NCBI GenBank assembly: GCA_023457035.1
Contig: JAEWNN010000176.1
Span: 3,001 to 67,000, forward strand
Length of the DNA stretch: 64,000 nucleotides
Direction: 5' to 3'
Source of the DNA: Verrucomicrobiota bacterium
Lineage (GTDB): Bacteria > Verrucomicrobiota > Verrucomicrobiia > Opitutales > Opitutaceae
Below, one piece after another: positions 18,066 to 25,791 of the stretch; the first letter of the stretch is position 1; each line of letters opens with the position of its first letter. Below the pieces are notes generated by a model that worked only from the letters and a program-made list of their open reading frames with translations, was not told the DNA's origin and made no database searches. The position numbers and the translations under genes are program-made.

Positions 18066-21000
18066 ATGACCTGTAGAACCATCGCGGCGGGCGCCTATGC
18101 CTCGGCCGCTGTCCTGTCCCTGACGTTGCCGGGCGCCGCCTCCGCTCAGAGCGCGCCGGTGCCGGCCGAGCCGCCGACCGCCGCCGAGGAGGAGATCGTT
18201 GTCCTCAGCCCGTTCGAGGTCACCGCTTCGGAGTCCACCGGTTACGTGGCCACCACCACCCTGGCCGGTTCCCGCATCAACACCCAGCTGAAGGACGTCG
18301 GCTCCGCCGTCAGCGTCATCACCTCGGAGTTCATGAGGGACACGGGCGCCACCGACAACAAGACGCTGCTGCAGTACGCCACCGCGACGGAGGTGGGCAG
18401 CATCGGGGGCAACTTCGTCCGGGCCACCTCCAGCAACCAGCAGGAGGAGAACACCTTCACCACCCCGAACACCAACACGCGCGTGCGCGGTCTCTCCGCC
18501 GCCGATAACACGCGCAACTTCTTCATGAGCGAGATCCCGTGGGACGCCTACAATGTCGACCGCGTCGACATGCAGCGCGGGCCCAACTCGATCCTCTTCG
18601 GCATGGGCAGCCCGGCGGGTATCATTAATACAACGACCAAGACGGCCCAGTTCCGCAACATGGGCGAGGCCGAGGTGCGCCTTGGCGGCAACGGCACGAA
18701 CCGCGCCTCGCTGGACCTCAACCAGCAGCTCATCGCGAACGAGCTCGCGGTGCGTGTGGCGTTGTTGCGCAACGACGAGCGTTACAAGCAGAAGCCGGCC
18801 TACAGCCTGGACAAGCGGCTCTTCGCCACCGCGCGCTGGGAACCCAGGTTCATCAGCAACGAGAGCAACAAGACCACCATCAAGCTGAACTACGAGACCG
18901 GCCGCGTGCGCAGCAACAATCCGCGCGCCATCACTCCGCTCGACTACATCACCCCGTGGTACACCAGCATGGACCGGGCGACCTACGATCCGCGCACGGT
19001 GCAGGACCGCAACCCCCACTACAATCCGGACCAGACGACCTATTACCCCGACAACTACGGGCAGGCGTTCTCCGGCCACAGTGACGGGACAGCCAACCCG
19101 TACTTCCAGCCTTGGGTCGGCAACTTTGGCCAGAGCTTCGGCGGCCCGCTGGCCAACTACAACGCCGGCAATCCCGTGTTGCAGTCGCTGGAGCTCTCCG
19201 AGTTTTCCAACATCAACGGCATCGGCTCCAGCGGTGCGATCGATGGTGGCATCGGCGGCCTGCCCTATTCGCGGCGTGTCAGCGTCGACAACTATTCGAC
19301 GGTCATGAACGAGACGAACGCGCCGTACAGTGCCTTCGGCCTGTACCGCAACAACACGCTGACCGACTCCTCCATCTTCGATTTCTACAACAACCTGCTG
19401 GATGGTGGGAACAAGAAGGAGTGGCAGAACTTCAACAACTTCAGCGCCTCCCTCACGCAGACGTTCCTCAAGCAGAAGCTCGGCTTCGAGGTCGCCTACG
19501 ACAAGCAGAACTACGACAACGGCCAGCTCTCGCTGATGACCGATCAGCGGGCCGGCATCTATGTCGATCTCAACGCCAACGGGCTGGACGGCGCGCCCAA
19601 CCCGAACGTGGGCAAGGCGTTCATCTCCGACAGCGGCCTGTTCGGCAACAACTCGACCGATGTGGTGCGCGAGGCGGCCCACCTCAGCGTGTTCTTCGAC
19701 CACGATTTCGATGCCAAGCGTAAGGGCAACTGGGCGCTGAAGCTGCTCGGGCGCCACACGCTCAGCGGCCTCTACAGCCAGGACAGCTACCAGCGGGACC
19801 AGCGCAACTTCATGCGCTGGTCACCGGATCGGGCCTACCCGGAGCTGGTCGCCGCCAACCCGCAGCAACTGCCCGTGAACAACGGCCTGAACCTGATCAA
19901 CCCGGTGGTCTATCTGACCGAGGGCTCGCTGGCCGGCCGCACCTCGGCGGCAGGTGCCAACATCCCGCGGGCGGGTGACGCCATTGTCATGCCGGGCGTC
20001 GCGAACCTGCGGTACTTCGACTCGAGCTGGACGGCCACGGGCGTGGACCCGGCCGCGGCCTGGACCAACCCGATGAACGGGCAGATCGTCACGGAGTCCG
20101 AGAATCCGGCCAACTACGCCGGCTGGCGGACGAGCGCGGTGAACATCCTGCGCTACGAGAACGGCGACGCCGACGCCTTGACGACCGGGGCCACGTTGCA
20201 GCGGACGAAGTCCAACTCCCGCTCCGCGGTCTGGCAGGCCCATCTCTGGGACGACGCGATCGTCGGCATGTACGGTATTCGCAACGACATCGTGAAGACG
20301 TGGGGGAAGAACGCCTCCACGTGGTGGATGGTGAACGACCCGGCGACCCACACGGACAAGTCCGTGGACCTGGGCCGCGTGAACTGGGCCACCAGCAACT
20401 ACCGGCTCGATGGCGACCCCACGGTCTTCGAGCAGAACTCGCCGAGCTGGAGCGTCGTCGTGAAGCTGGACCGGCTGCTCGGTTCCCGCCTGCCGCTGGA
20501 GGTGAACCTCTTCTACAACGAGTCGCAGAACTTCCAGGTGGCCGGCACGCGCGTGGATGTCTACGGCGCGCCCATCCCGTTGCCCAGCGGACGCACGACG
20601 GACAAGGGTGTCATGCTGGCGACCAAGGACGGCCGGTTCTCCCTCAAGGTGAACAAATTCGAGAACCTGGTGAAGGACGCCTCCAGCACCGCCGGGCTGA
20701 ACACTTGGTTCCTGTCCGGCTTCCTCGTCTGGGGTAGCAACTATGCCGATGTCTACGAGCACCACCTCGGGCGTGTGGGCGACATGTCCACTGCGAACGA
20801 CGAGAGCCGCAACTGGCACTACCAGTACTACACGTCGGACACCGTGAATCGGGCCGCGGCCGATGCGCTCATGAATGAAGACGTGGCCGCATGGCGGGCC
20901 TTGCAGCGGAGCCTGCCGGCGGCCTACCTCTCGGCGTGGTCGGTCTCCAACCTCGGCACGGTCCAGCCGCATTCCGCCACGGCCCCGGCCGGGTTCACCG

Positions 21001-21671
21001 CGACCGAGGACCAGGTATCCAAGGGTTACGAGTTCGAGTTCACCGCCAACGTCACCCCGAACTGGCGCATCAGCGCCAATGCCGCGAAGGTCACCGCCCA
21101 GCGCAACAACGTTGGCGGCACCGCCTTGCAGGACTTCGTGACGCTGGTGAACGACGCGATGGCCGGCCACGCCGGCGATCTGCGCGTCTGGAGCGGTGAT
21201 CCGAACAACGCCATACGCACGATGTGGAACACCAACTTCTACTCCCAGTACGCGCTGATGCGCCTGCTGGAAGGCACTGCGTCGCCCGAGCTGCGCAAGT
21301 GGCGCTTCAACCTCGTCACCAGCTACGACTTCACGGTCGGCAAGCTGAAGGGGCTCACCGTCGGCGCCGGCTATCGCTGGCAGGACAAGGTGGCCATCGG
21401 CTACCGTCCGCTGGCCACGGACAACCCCAACGTGATCGAATACGATCTCGCGAACCCGTACATGGGACCGCGCGAAGACGCGATCGACCTCTGGGTCGGC
21501 TACAGCCGCAAGCTCACCAGCAAGATCGATTGGCACGTCCAGCTCAACGTCCGCAACGTCGGCGACGGGAACCGCCTGATCCCGCTCACGACTCAGCCTG
21601 ACGGCACGCCCGCCGCCTGGCGCATCGCTCCGTCGCAGTCGTGGACGCTCACCAACACGTTCAAGTTCTAG
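18066..21671 (+). CDS. TonB-dependent outer-membrane receptor 1
   Basis: The product is 1201 residues. A signal peptide (GAYASAAVLSLTLPGAASAQ) is followed by LSPFEVTAS, the N-terminal motif common in Verrucomicrobiota receptors, and the plug domain with SAVSVITSEFMRDTGA, NTRVRGLSAADNTRNFFM and VDRVDMQRGPNSILFGMG. A long beta-barrel follows, ending NTFKF with the expected final Phe. It should import a large ligand with energy from TonB/ExbBD; a sugar is the likely class, given the XylR-type regulator just upstream. ATG 18066 opens the signal peptide; the 20 codons before it are atypical. A strong terminator follows. No SusD-like partner is present. Confidence 0.92.
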   Translation: MTCRTIAAGAYASAAVLSLTLPGAASAQSAPVPAEPPTAAEEEIVVLSPFEVTASESTGYVATTTLAGSRINTQLKDVGSAVSVITSEFMRDTGATDNKTLLQYATATEVGSIGGNFVRATSSNQQEENTFTTPNTNTRVRGLSAADNTRNFFMSEIPWDAYNVDRVDMQRGPNSILFGMGSPAGIINTTTKTAQFRNMGEAEVRLGGNGTNRASLDLNQQLIANELAVRVALLRNDERYKQKPAYSLDKRLFATARWEPRFISNESNKTTIKLNYETGRVRSNNPRAITPLDYITPWYTSMDRATYDPRTVQDRNPHYNPDQTTYYPDNYGQAFSGHSDGTANPYFQPWVGNFGQSFGGPLANYNAGNPVLQSLELSEFSNINGIGSSGAIDGGIGGLPYSRRVSVDNYSTVMNETNAPYSAFGLYRNNTLTDSSIFDFYNNLLDGGNKKEWQNFNNFSASLTQTFLKQKLGFEVAYDKQNYDNGQLSLMTDQRAGIYVDLNANGLDGAPNPNVGKAFISDSGLFGNNSTDVVREAAHLSVFFDHDFDAKRKGNWALKLLGRHTLSGLYSQDSYQRDQRNFMRWSPDRAYPELVAANPQQLPVNNGLNLINPVVYLTEGSLAGRTSAAGANIPRAGDAIVMPGVANLRYFDSSWTATGVDPAAAWTNPMNGQIVTESENPANYAGWRTSAVNILRYENGDADALTTGATLQRTKSNSRSAVWQAHLWDDAIVGMYGIRNDIVKTWGKNASTWWMVNDPATHTDKSVDLGRVNWATSNYRLDGDPTVFEQNSPSWSVVVKLDRLLGSRLPLEVNLFYNESQNFQVAGTRVDVYGAPIPLPSGRTTDKGVMLATKDGRFSLKVNKFENLVKDASSTAGLNTWFLSGFLVWGSNYADVYEHHLGRVGDMSTANDESRNWHYQYYTSDTVNRAAADALMNEDVAAWRALQRSLPAAYLSAWSVSNLGTVQPHSATAPAGFTATEDQVSKGYEFEFTANVTPNWRISANAAKVTAQRNNVGGTALQDFVTLVNDAMAGHAGDLRVWSGDPNNAIRTMWNTNFYSQYALMRLLEGTASPELRKWRFNLVTSYDFTVGKLKGLTVGAGYRWQDKVAIGYRPLATDNPNVIEYDLANPYMGPREDAIDLWVGYSRKLTSKIDWHVQLNVRNVGDGNRLIPLTTQPDGTPAAWRIAPSQSWTLTNTFKF

Positions 21672-21694
21672 ACTAGTCTATCGGGTGCAGTACA

Positions 21695-21731
21695 GACGCC
21701 GGGCCAAGGGGGCCCGGCGTCTTCTTTTTTT
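21695..21731 (+). terminator. Rho-independent terminator of TonB receptor 1
   Basis: A perfect 11-bp stem, GACGCCGGGCC (21695-21705) with GGCCCGGCGTC (21711-21721), has a 5-base loop. It is followed by TTCTTTTTTT. Confidence 0.95.
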
Positions 21732-21853
21732 GTGCCGCGCCTGTTCAACGACCCGCGAGAATTGGGTCATCGGCCCAGCCTGATCGCGGAGGCGGGGAGC
21801 GCGGCGCAGGGGCGGACGAGCGGGCATGGACCACAAGCCGTCGCGGCCGCCGG

Positions 21854-22552
21854 TCAGCCGATCCCCAGATCCAGTTGCCGTGCGGGCGGCGGGGGCTCGA
21901 GGCAGGAGGCGTCGTCGTTGGCGACGTGGTTAAGGCGCGGATGCACGGGGCGGACGCGCAGCCGGTCGGCTGGGCAGGGGGCGAGGAGTTGCGCCAGGCG
22001 CGCGGGCGGCGTGGCGGCATCGAGCCACTCGTCGAGGGCGGCGACGGGGAGCAGGGCGGGCATGCGGTCGTGGACCGGGGCCACGAGGGCGTTGGGCGCG
22101 GTGGTGAGCACGGCGAACGAGCCGGCCGGATCCGCCTCGGGGTCGACGTGGGGCTCCCAGAGTCCGGCGAGCAGGAGCAACTCGTTGCCGGCGTGCTCGA
22201 ACAGCCATGGCATCGGCCCGGCGGCGGTGCGTCGCCACTCGTAGAAACCGTCGGCGGGCACGGCGCAGCGCCGGTGGCGGAAGGCGTCGCGGAAGGCCGG
22301 CTTTTCGGCCGCGGATTCGGCGCGGGCGTTGATCAGGGGCGCGGCGTCGGCCGGATCCGGCGACCAGGCCGGCACCAAACCCCAGCGCAGGAGGGCGGCC
22401 TCACGCCGGTGCGAACCCGTTTCGCGCCGCACGACCGGCAGGGCCTGCCGTGGCGCGGCGTTGTAGCGAGGAGGTGATGACGGGAAGTCCGGTATCCCGA
22501 GGGTGGCGCCGAGCTTGGCGGCGGGCCGGAGCAGGAGATAGCGGGTGCACAT
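21854..22552 (-). CDS. SRAP (SOS response-associated peptidase) protein, YedK/HMCES family
   Basis: The product is 232 residues. SRAP proteins form a stable thiazolidine link through Cys2 to abasic sites in single-stranded DNA and so shield them. Seen here are the obligatory MCTRY start (Cys2), the ssDNA-binding LRWGLVPAWS, INARAESAAEKPAFRDAF, the active-site PADGFYEW and the HDRMP histidine motif. The C-terminus (RPVHPRLNHVANDD) is also family-like. The methionine at 22552 is fixed by the need for Cys2. It is the upstream neighbour of nothing in an operon; the next gene upstream on the same strand ends 46 bases away. Confidence 0.93.
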   Translation of the reverse strand: MCTRYLLLRPAAKLGATLGIPDFPSSPPRYNAAPRQALPVVRRETGSHRREAALLRWGLVPAWSPDPADAAPLINARAESAAEKPAFRDAFRHRRCAVPADGFYEWRRTAAGPMPWLFEHAGNELLLLAGLWEPHVDPEADPAGSFAVLTTAPNALVAPVHDRMPALLPVAALDEWLDAATPPARLAQLLAPCPADRLRVRPVHPRLNHVANDDASCLEPPPPARQLDLGIG

Positions 22553-22598
22553 GGCCGGGAGGGGGGCACAGCCATGGGCGGCGCCGGCCCGCAGTTTG

Positions 22599-23657
22599 TC
22601 AGGCGCGGGGATCGGTCGAGCTGAGGGGGCGCGCGCCGTCGTTGCCCGGCTCGGGGCGGAAGGCGGTCTCGTAGGCGGCGGCGATCGACGCGTACATGAG
22701 CGCGAGCACGACGAACATCCCGACGATGAAGCAGAGCAGCCCGGCGATCATCAGCGGGATGAACGCCAGATAGAGGAAGCACATCCGGAACCAGCGTTTG
22801 CCGATCATGCGGCGGCTGGTCTCCATCGCCTCCCAGAAGCCCATGCCGCGGTCGATCACCAGCAGGGGCGCGAACAACCAGCCGATCGTGAGGTAGAGCA
22901 GCGGGAGCATGAGCACCGGCATGAAGAGCAGTGGTCCGACCATTTGGGTCGGATCGGGTTCGGCGCCGGCGAACACCCCTGCACGGTACAGCGCCCAGAG
23001 CAGGGGGCCCATCGCGAGCATGACGAGCGCGAGGGTGCAGCAGAACACCGTCAGCGACAGGAGCATCAGTTGCGCGAACGAGCGCGAGAAGCCGCCGAAG
23101 ACGTCGGCGAACTCGGCGGGCTCGCCGCGGGAGACCCGCAGCATCAGCCAGTAGATGCCGGCATAAAAGACCTGGGTGAGCAGGATGGAGGCGGCGATGC
23201 CGACGAGCGGCAGCATGCCGGCGACCATGCTGGTGAGGAGCGCCACCGCGGTGGCCCCCGCGACCAGCCAGAAACGGCTCGCGAGGATGTCCCAGCCGCG
23301 GCTCAGCGTGTCCATGACGCTCAACCGGAAGGGGCGGCCGAGGCAGGCCCGCGCAGCTTCGACCGGGTCCGCGGCGGCGGCCGCGGTGAATCCAACGAAC
23401 GGTGACGTTGTGGGTTCCGCCGGCGCGGTGGCGGCCTGGGGCGGCACCGCGCCTTCGCCGGGCAGGGGCGGGGGCGCGGCCGGGCCGGCGAGGGCGGCGG
23501 CGAACTCGGGCAGGGCGGCCAGCGTGGTCCAATCGGCGGCGCCCTCGGGCTTGATCCGCGTGTCGCCGTTGGCGCGGTTCTGGGCGAGCCACTGGGTGAC
23601 CTGGGCGGCCGACACCGGGCCGTATTCGCGGCCGTCGCCGCCGATGATTCGGTACAT
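22599..23657 (-). CDS. GYF_2 domain membrane protein
   Basis: The product is 352 residues. The N-terminal 50 or so residues (MYRIIGGDGREYGPVSAAQV, WLAQNRANGDTRI) match GYF_2/DUF4339, a putative peptide-binding domain. A Pro/Ala-rich linker follows, then about six membrane segments in paired blocks such as WLVAGATAVALLTSMVAGML and FIVGMFVVLALMYASIA, like DUF975-type membrane proteins. The C-terminal tail is short and charged. The function is unknown; this architecture is common in Verrucomicrobiota. ATG 23657 begins the conserved GYF_2 sequence, while upstream codons are in repeats. It ends 46 bases before the SRAP start, so co-transcription is possible. Confidence 0.78.
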   Translation of the reverse strand: MYRIIGGDGREYGPVSAAQVTQWLAQNRANGDTRIKPEGAADWTTLAALPEFAAALAGPAAPPPLPGEGAVPPQAATAPAEPTTSPFVGFTAAAAADPVEAARACLGRPFRLSVMDTLSRGWDILASRFWLVAGATAVALLTSMVAGMLPLVGIAASILLTQVFYAGIYWLMLRVSRGEPAEFADVFGGFSRSFAQLMLLSLTVFCCTLALVMLAMGPLLWALYRAGVFAGAEPDPTQMVGPLLFMPVLMLPLLYLTIGWLFAPLLVIDRGMGFWEAMETSRRMIGKRWFRMCFLYLAFIPLMIAGLLCFIVGMFVVLALMYASIAAAYETAFRPEPGNDGARPLSSTDPRA

Positions 23658-24243
23658 GGGCGGGATGATGCGGCCGGGCGGTGCGGGGGCAAGGCTGGGG
23701 CGGGCGATGGTTGCACGGGACCGGAGACCGGAGCGGATCGCGGCAATGGTCGCCTTCGACTTCGCGTACTCCGCGGCTCTGCGTGAGGTGGGAATCCGGA
23801 GGCGACAGAAGGTAACGAAGAGCACGAAGTCCGGATTCCCGATCCTCTCTCACGCGGAGACGCAGAGACGCGGAGGGGCGGAAGGACTTGCCACAAAGAG
23901 GCACGAGATCGCACGAGAACGAGCGTCCGATTTTTTGCCTTCTGGCGCCTTTTCGTGGCGCGCATTGGGGGCGCCGGACCTGAAGCCCTCACGGGCTTCT
24001 ACGAGGAGGGAACGATCCGGGCGGAACCGAAGCCCTCACGGGCTTCGCTACGACGGAATGGCCGATCGGTGTTCATCTGCGGTTCTATTTTCCGGGTGCT
24101 CTCGCGCGGCAGCGGCGCGACCGAGGTCGCGCCCGACGGGGGACCGTGTCGCTTGATCGTGTTGGGCGCGAATTTGCGCGCGCCGCGGCAAATGTGCGGC
24201 TGCGGGATTGACCGGGTTTTCGGCGTCGGGCATCACCGCGGCC
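23658..24243. repeat. Composite intergenic repeat block
   Basis: No gene is seen. The block joins several repeat families end to end. They are half of the 180-bp element (GGCGACAGAAGGTAACGAAG, 23802-23821), a CGCGGAGACGCAGAGACGCGG piece (23855-23875), and an inverted repeat with arms at 23891-23907 (CCACAAAGAGGCACGAG) and 23935-23958. Two GAAGCCC-TCAC-GGGCTTC hairpins follow (23982-24003, 24029-24051), then a GTTCATCTGCGG piece (24070) and the hairpin GGCGCGACC-GA-GGTCGCGCC (24114-24133). Confidence 0.75.
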
Positions 24244-24951
24244 ATGCTTTCACCCGCGCTCGAGAAACTGCTCGTGTTCCAGGATCGTGACCAGCGGCGG
24301 TTGTCGCTGGAGACGCAGATCAAGCACGTGCCCGAGGAGATCGCGGCGGTGCGGCGCAAGATCGAGGAGGAGAAGGCGGGGCTGGAGTCCGCCAAGCTGG
24401 CGCTGCGCGAGGCCGAGGCGAAGCGCAAGGCGCTGGAGACCGAGATCGGCACGGCCGAGCAGGCGGTGGCGCGCTTCAAGACGCAGCAACTCGAGGTGCG
24501 CAAGAACGACGAGTACCAGGCGCTCGGCCACCAGATCGAAACCGCGCAGGCCCGGATCGGTGCGCTCGAGGAGAAGGAGCTCGAGGCGATGTATGCCATC
24601 GACGAGGCGAAGAAGCGCCTGAAGGAGGCGGAGGCCACCGTGGCCGCCGCGGTCGCGGCGCACGAGGGGCGTATCCATCTGCTCGAGGAGAAGGCCGCGA
24701 CGATGCGCGGGCAGCTCACCGAGACCCAGGCCGAGTTGGAGCAGGCGCGCGGGGAGGTCCCGGCACCGGCGCTGGAGGCCTACGTGCGGATCGCCAAGCG
24801 CACACCGTTGCCGGTGTGCGTGCCGCTGCGCGACCAGAAGTGCTGCGGGTGTCATCTCAAGGTCTCCAACGGCGTGCAGACCGATGCGCGCACCGGCGCC
24901 AAGATCGTGTGCTGCGACAACTGCGGCCGGATCGTGTACTGGGAAGGCTGA
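24244..24951 (+). CDS. Coiled-coil zinc-ribbon protein (CdsZ/DUF164 family)
   Basis: The product is 235 residues. A long N-terminal coiled coil (about residues 10-170, heptads such as LETEIGTAEQAVARFKTQQL) leads into the C4-type zinc-ribbon zf-RING_7: KCCGCHLKVSNG and then VCCDNCGRIVYW. Family members such as chlamydial CdsZ serve as ring-forming scaffolds; in other bacteria the role is less clear. ATG 24244 (MLSPALEKLLVFQDRDQR) fits the usual family start. It stands alone between repeat-rich gaps. Confidence 0.85.
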   Translation: MLSPALEKLLVFQDRDQRRLSLETQIKHVPEEIAAVRRKIEEEKAGLESAKLALREAEAKRKALETEIGTAEQAVARFKTQQLEVRKNDEYQALGHQIETAQARIGALEEKELEAMYAIDEAKKRLKEAEATVAAAVAAHEGRIHLLEEKAATMRGQLTETQAELEQARGEVPAPALEAYVRIAKRTPLPVCVPLRDQKCCGCHLKVSNGVQTDARTGAKIVCCDNCGRIVYWEG

Positions 24952-25791
24952 GGCGCAACGGGACCATTGGCGCGGGTTGCCCCCGGTTGGACCCCTGCTT
25001 CCGGTTGTAGGGGCTGAGCTTGCTCAGCCCGGTGGCAGTCGTTCTTGCCGAGCGGTGCGAGCTCGCACCCTCCGCCGACGGCATGACCACGTAGAGGCTG
25101 AGGCGCGGCGAAACCGGCGCGAGTCGACGGGCGCGCGGTGGGAGCCGGGGGCCGGAGGAGCGCGCGACGCTTGCGGAAGAAATCCGGGCAAGGATTTCGA
25201 CCGCGCCCGAACCGGCAGTTCGGCCGTGGCCTGCGCGGCAGAGGCGCCACCGAACGGGCAGGCAGACGGTTCTGCCACCGATGAACACCGCGCAGCGGAG
25301 CTGCAAACAAACCGGACTGTCACCACGAAGAGGCACAAAAATGCACAAGAAGACCGGATTGTTCTTGTGGCTTCTCGTGCCTCTTTGGGGCGATCCCGCT
25401 CGGTTCTGCGATCGAGGTGGACCGTGCTCAAGATGCAGCGTTTTCGGAGATTGCTCTACAGATGGACGCTGATCCGAACCAACGGATGGAATGCCTAGAA
25501 ACGGCCGTCCGGGCAGATCACAGAGCAGCGCAAGGTTGCGCGCGGGCGGGCGGCCACGCTGATCGGGTATGAGCGAGGCTCGATCTACGGTTATACTCTG
25601 TCTCGGTATGGGGTTTTCACCCTAAGTCCGCCTTCGGCGGCAGAGGTGTCTGGCCGGTCCCGGCTTGCCACTAGGAAAAAACCCTATGTTTCTGGCGGGG
25701 TCATCGCCCCACACGATGATCCTTCAGGCGAGGCTCGCAGAACGCGGCGTCTGGCCGGTCACGGCTGCGCGGGGCGTTGTCACTCCGGCCC
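24952..25791. repeat. 840-bp intergenic region with palindromes and a possible leader
   Basis: No gene is supported. A hairpin with GTAG head on the plus strand lies at 25007-25030 (GGGCTGAGC-TT-GCTCAGCCC). A GGTGCGAGCTCGCACC palindrome is near 25054. A long inverted repeat has arms at 25323-25352 (CCACGAAGAGGCACAAAAAT) and 25361-25390. The last 200 bases are more AT-rich and hold GGGGTTTTCACCCTA (25610-25624) and TAGGAAAAAACCCTA (about 25672-25686). These may be regulatory sites or a structured leader for the PEP-CTERM gene. Confidence 0.55.

Noticed and set aside
17661..21536. Long minus-strand frames opposite TonB receptor 1
   Set aside because: They are antisense shadows; the plus-strand frame has signal peptide, plug and barrel end.
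24952..25591. A small gene in the 840-bp gap (several 60-200 codon frames)
   Set aside because: The frames run through inverted repeats on both strands and have no ribosome-binding site or family resemblance.
25610..25700. A known riboswitch upstream of the PEP-CTERM gene
   Set aside because: I could not match conserved blocks of cobalamin, c-di-GMP, glycine or SAM riboswitches.
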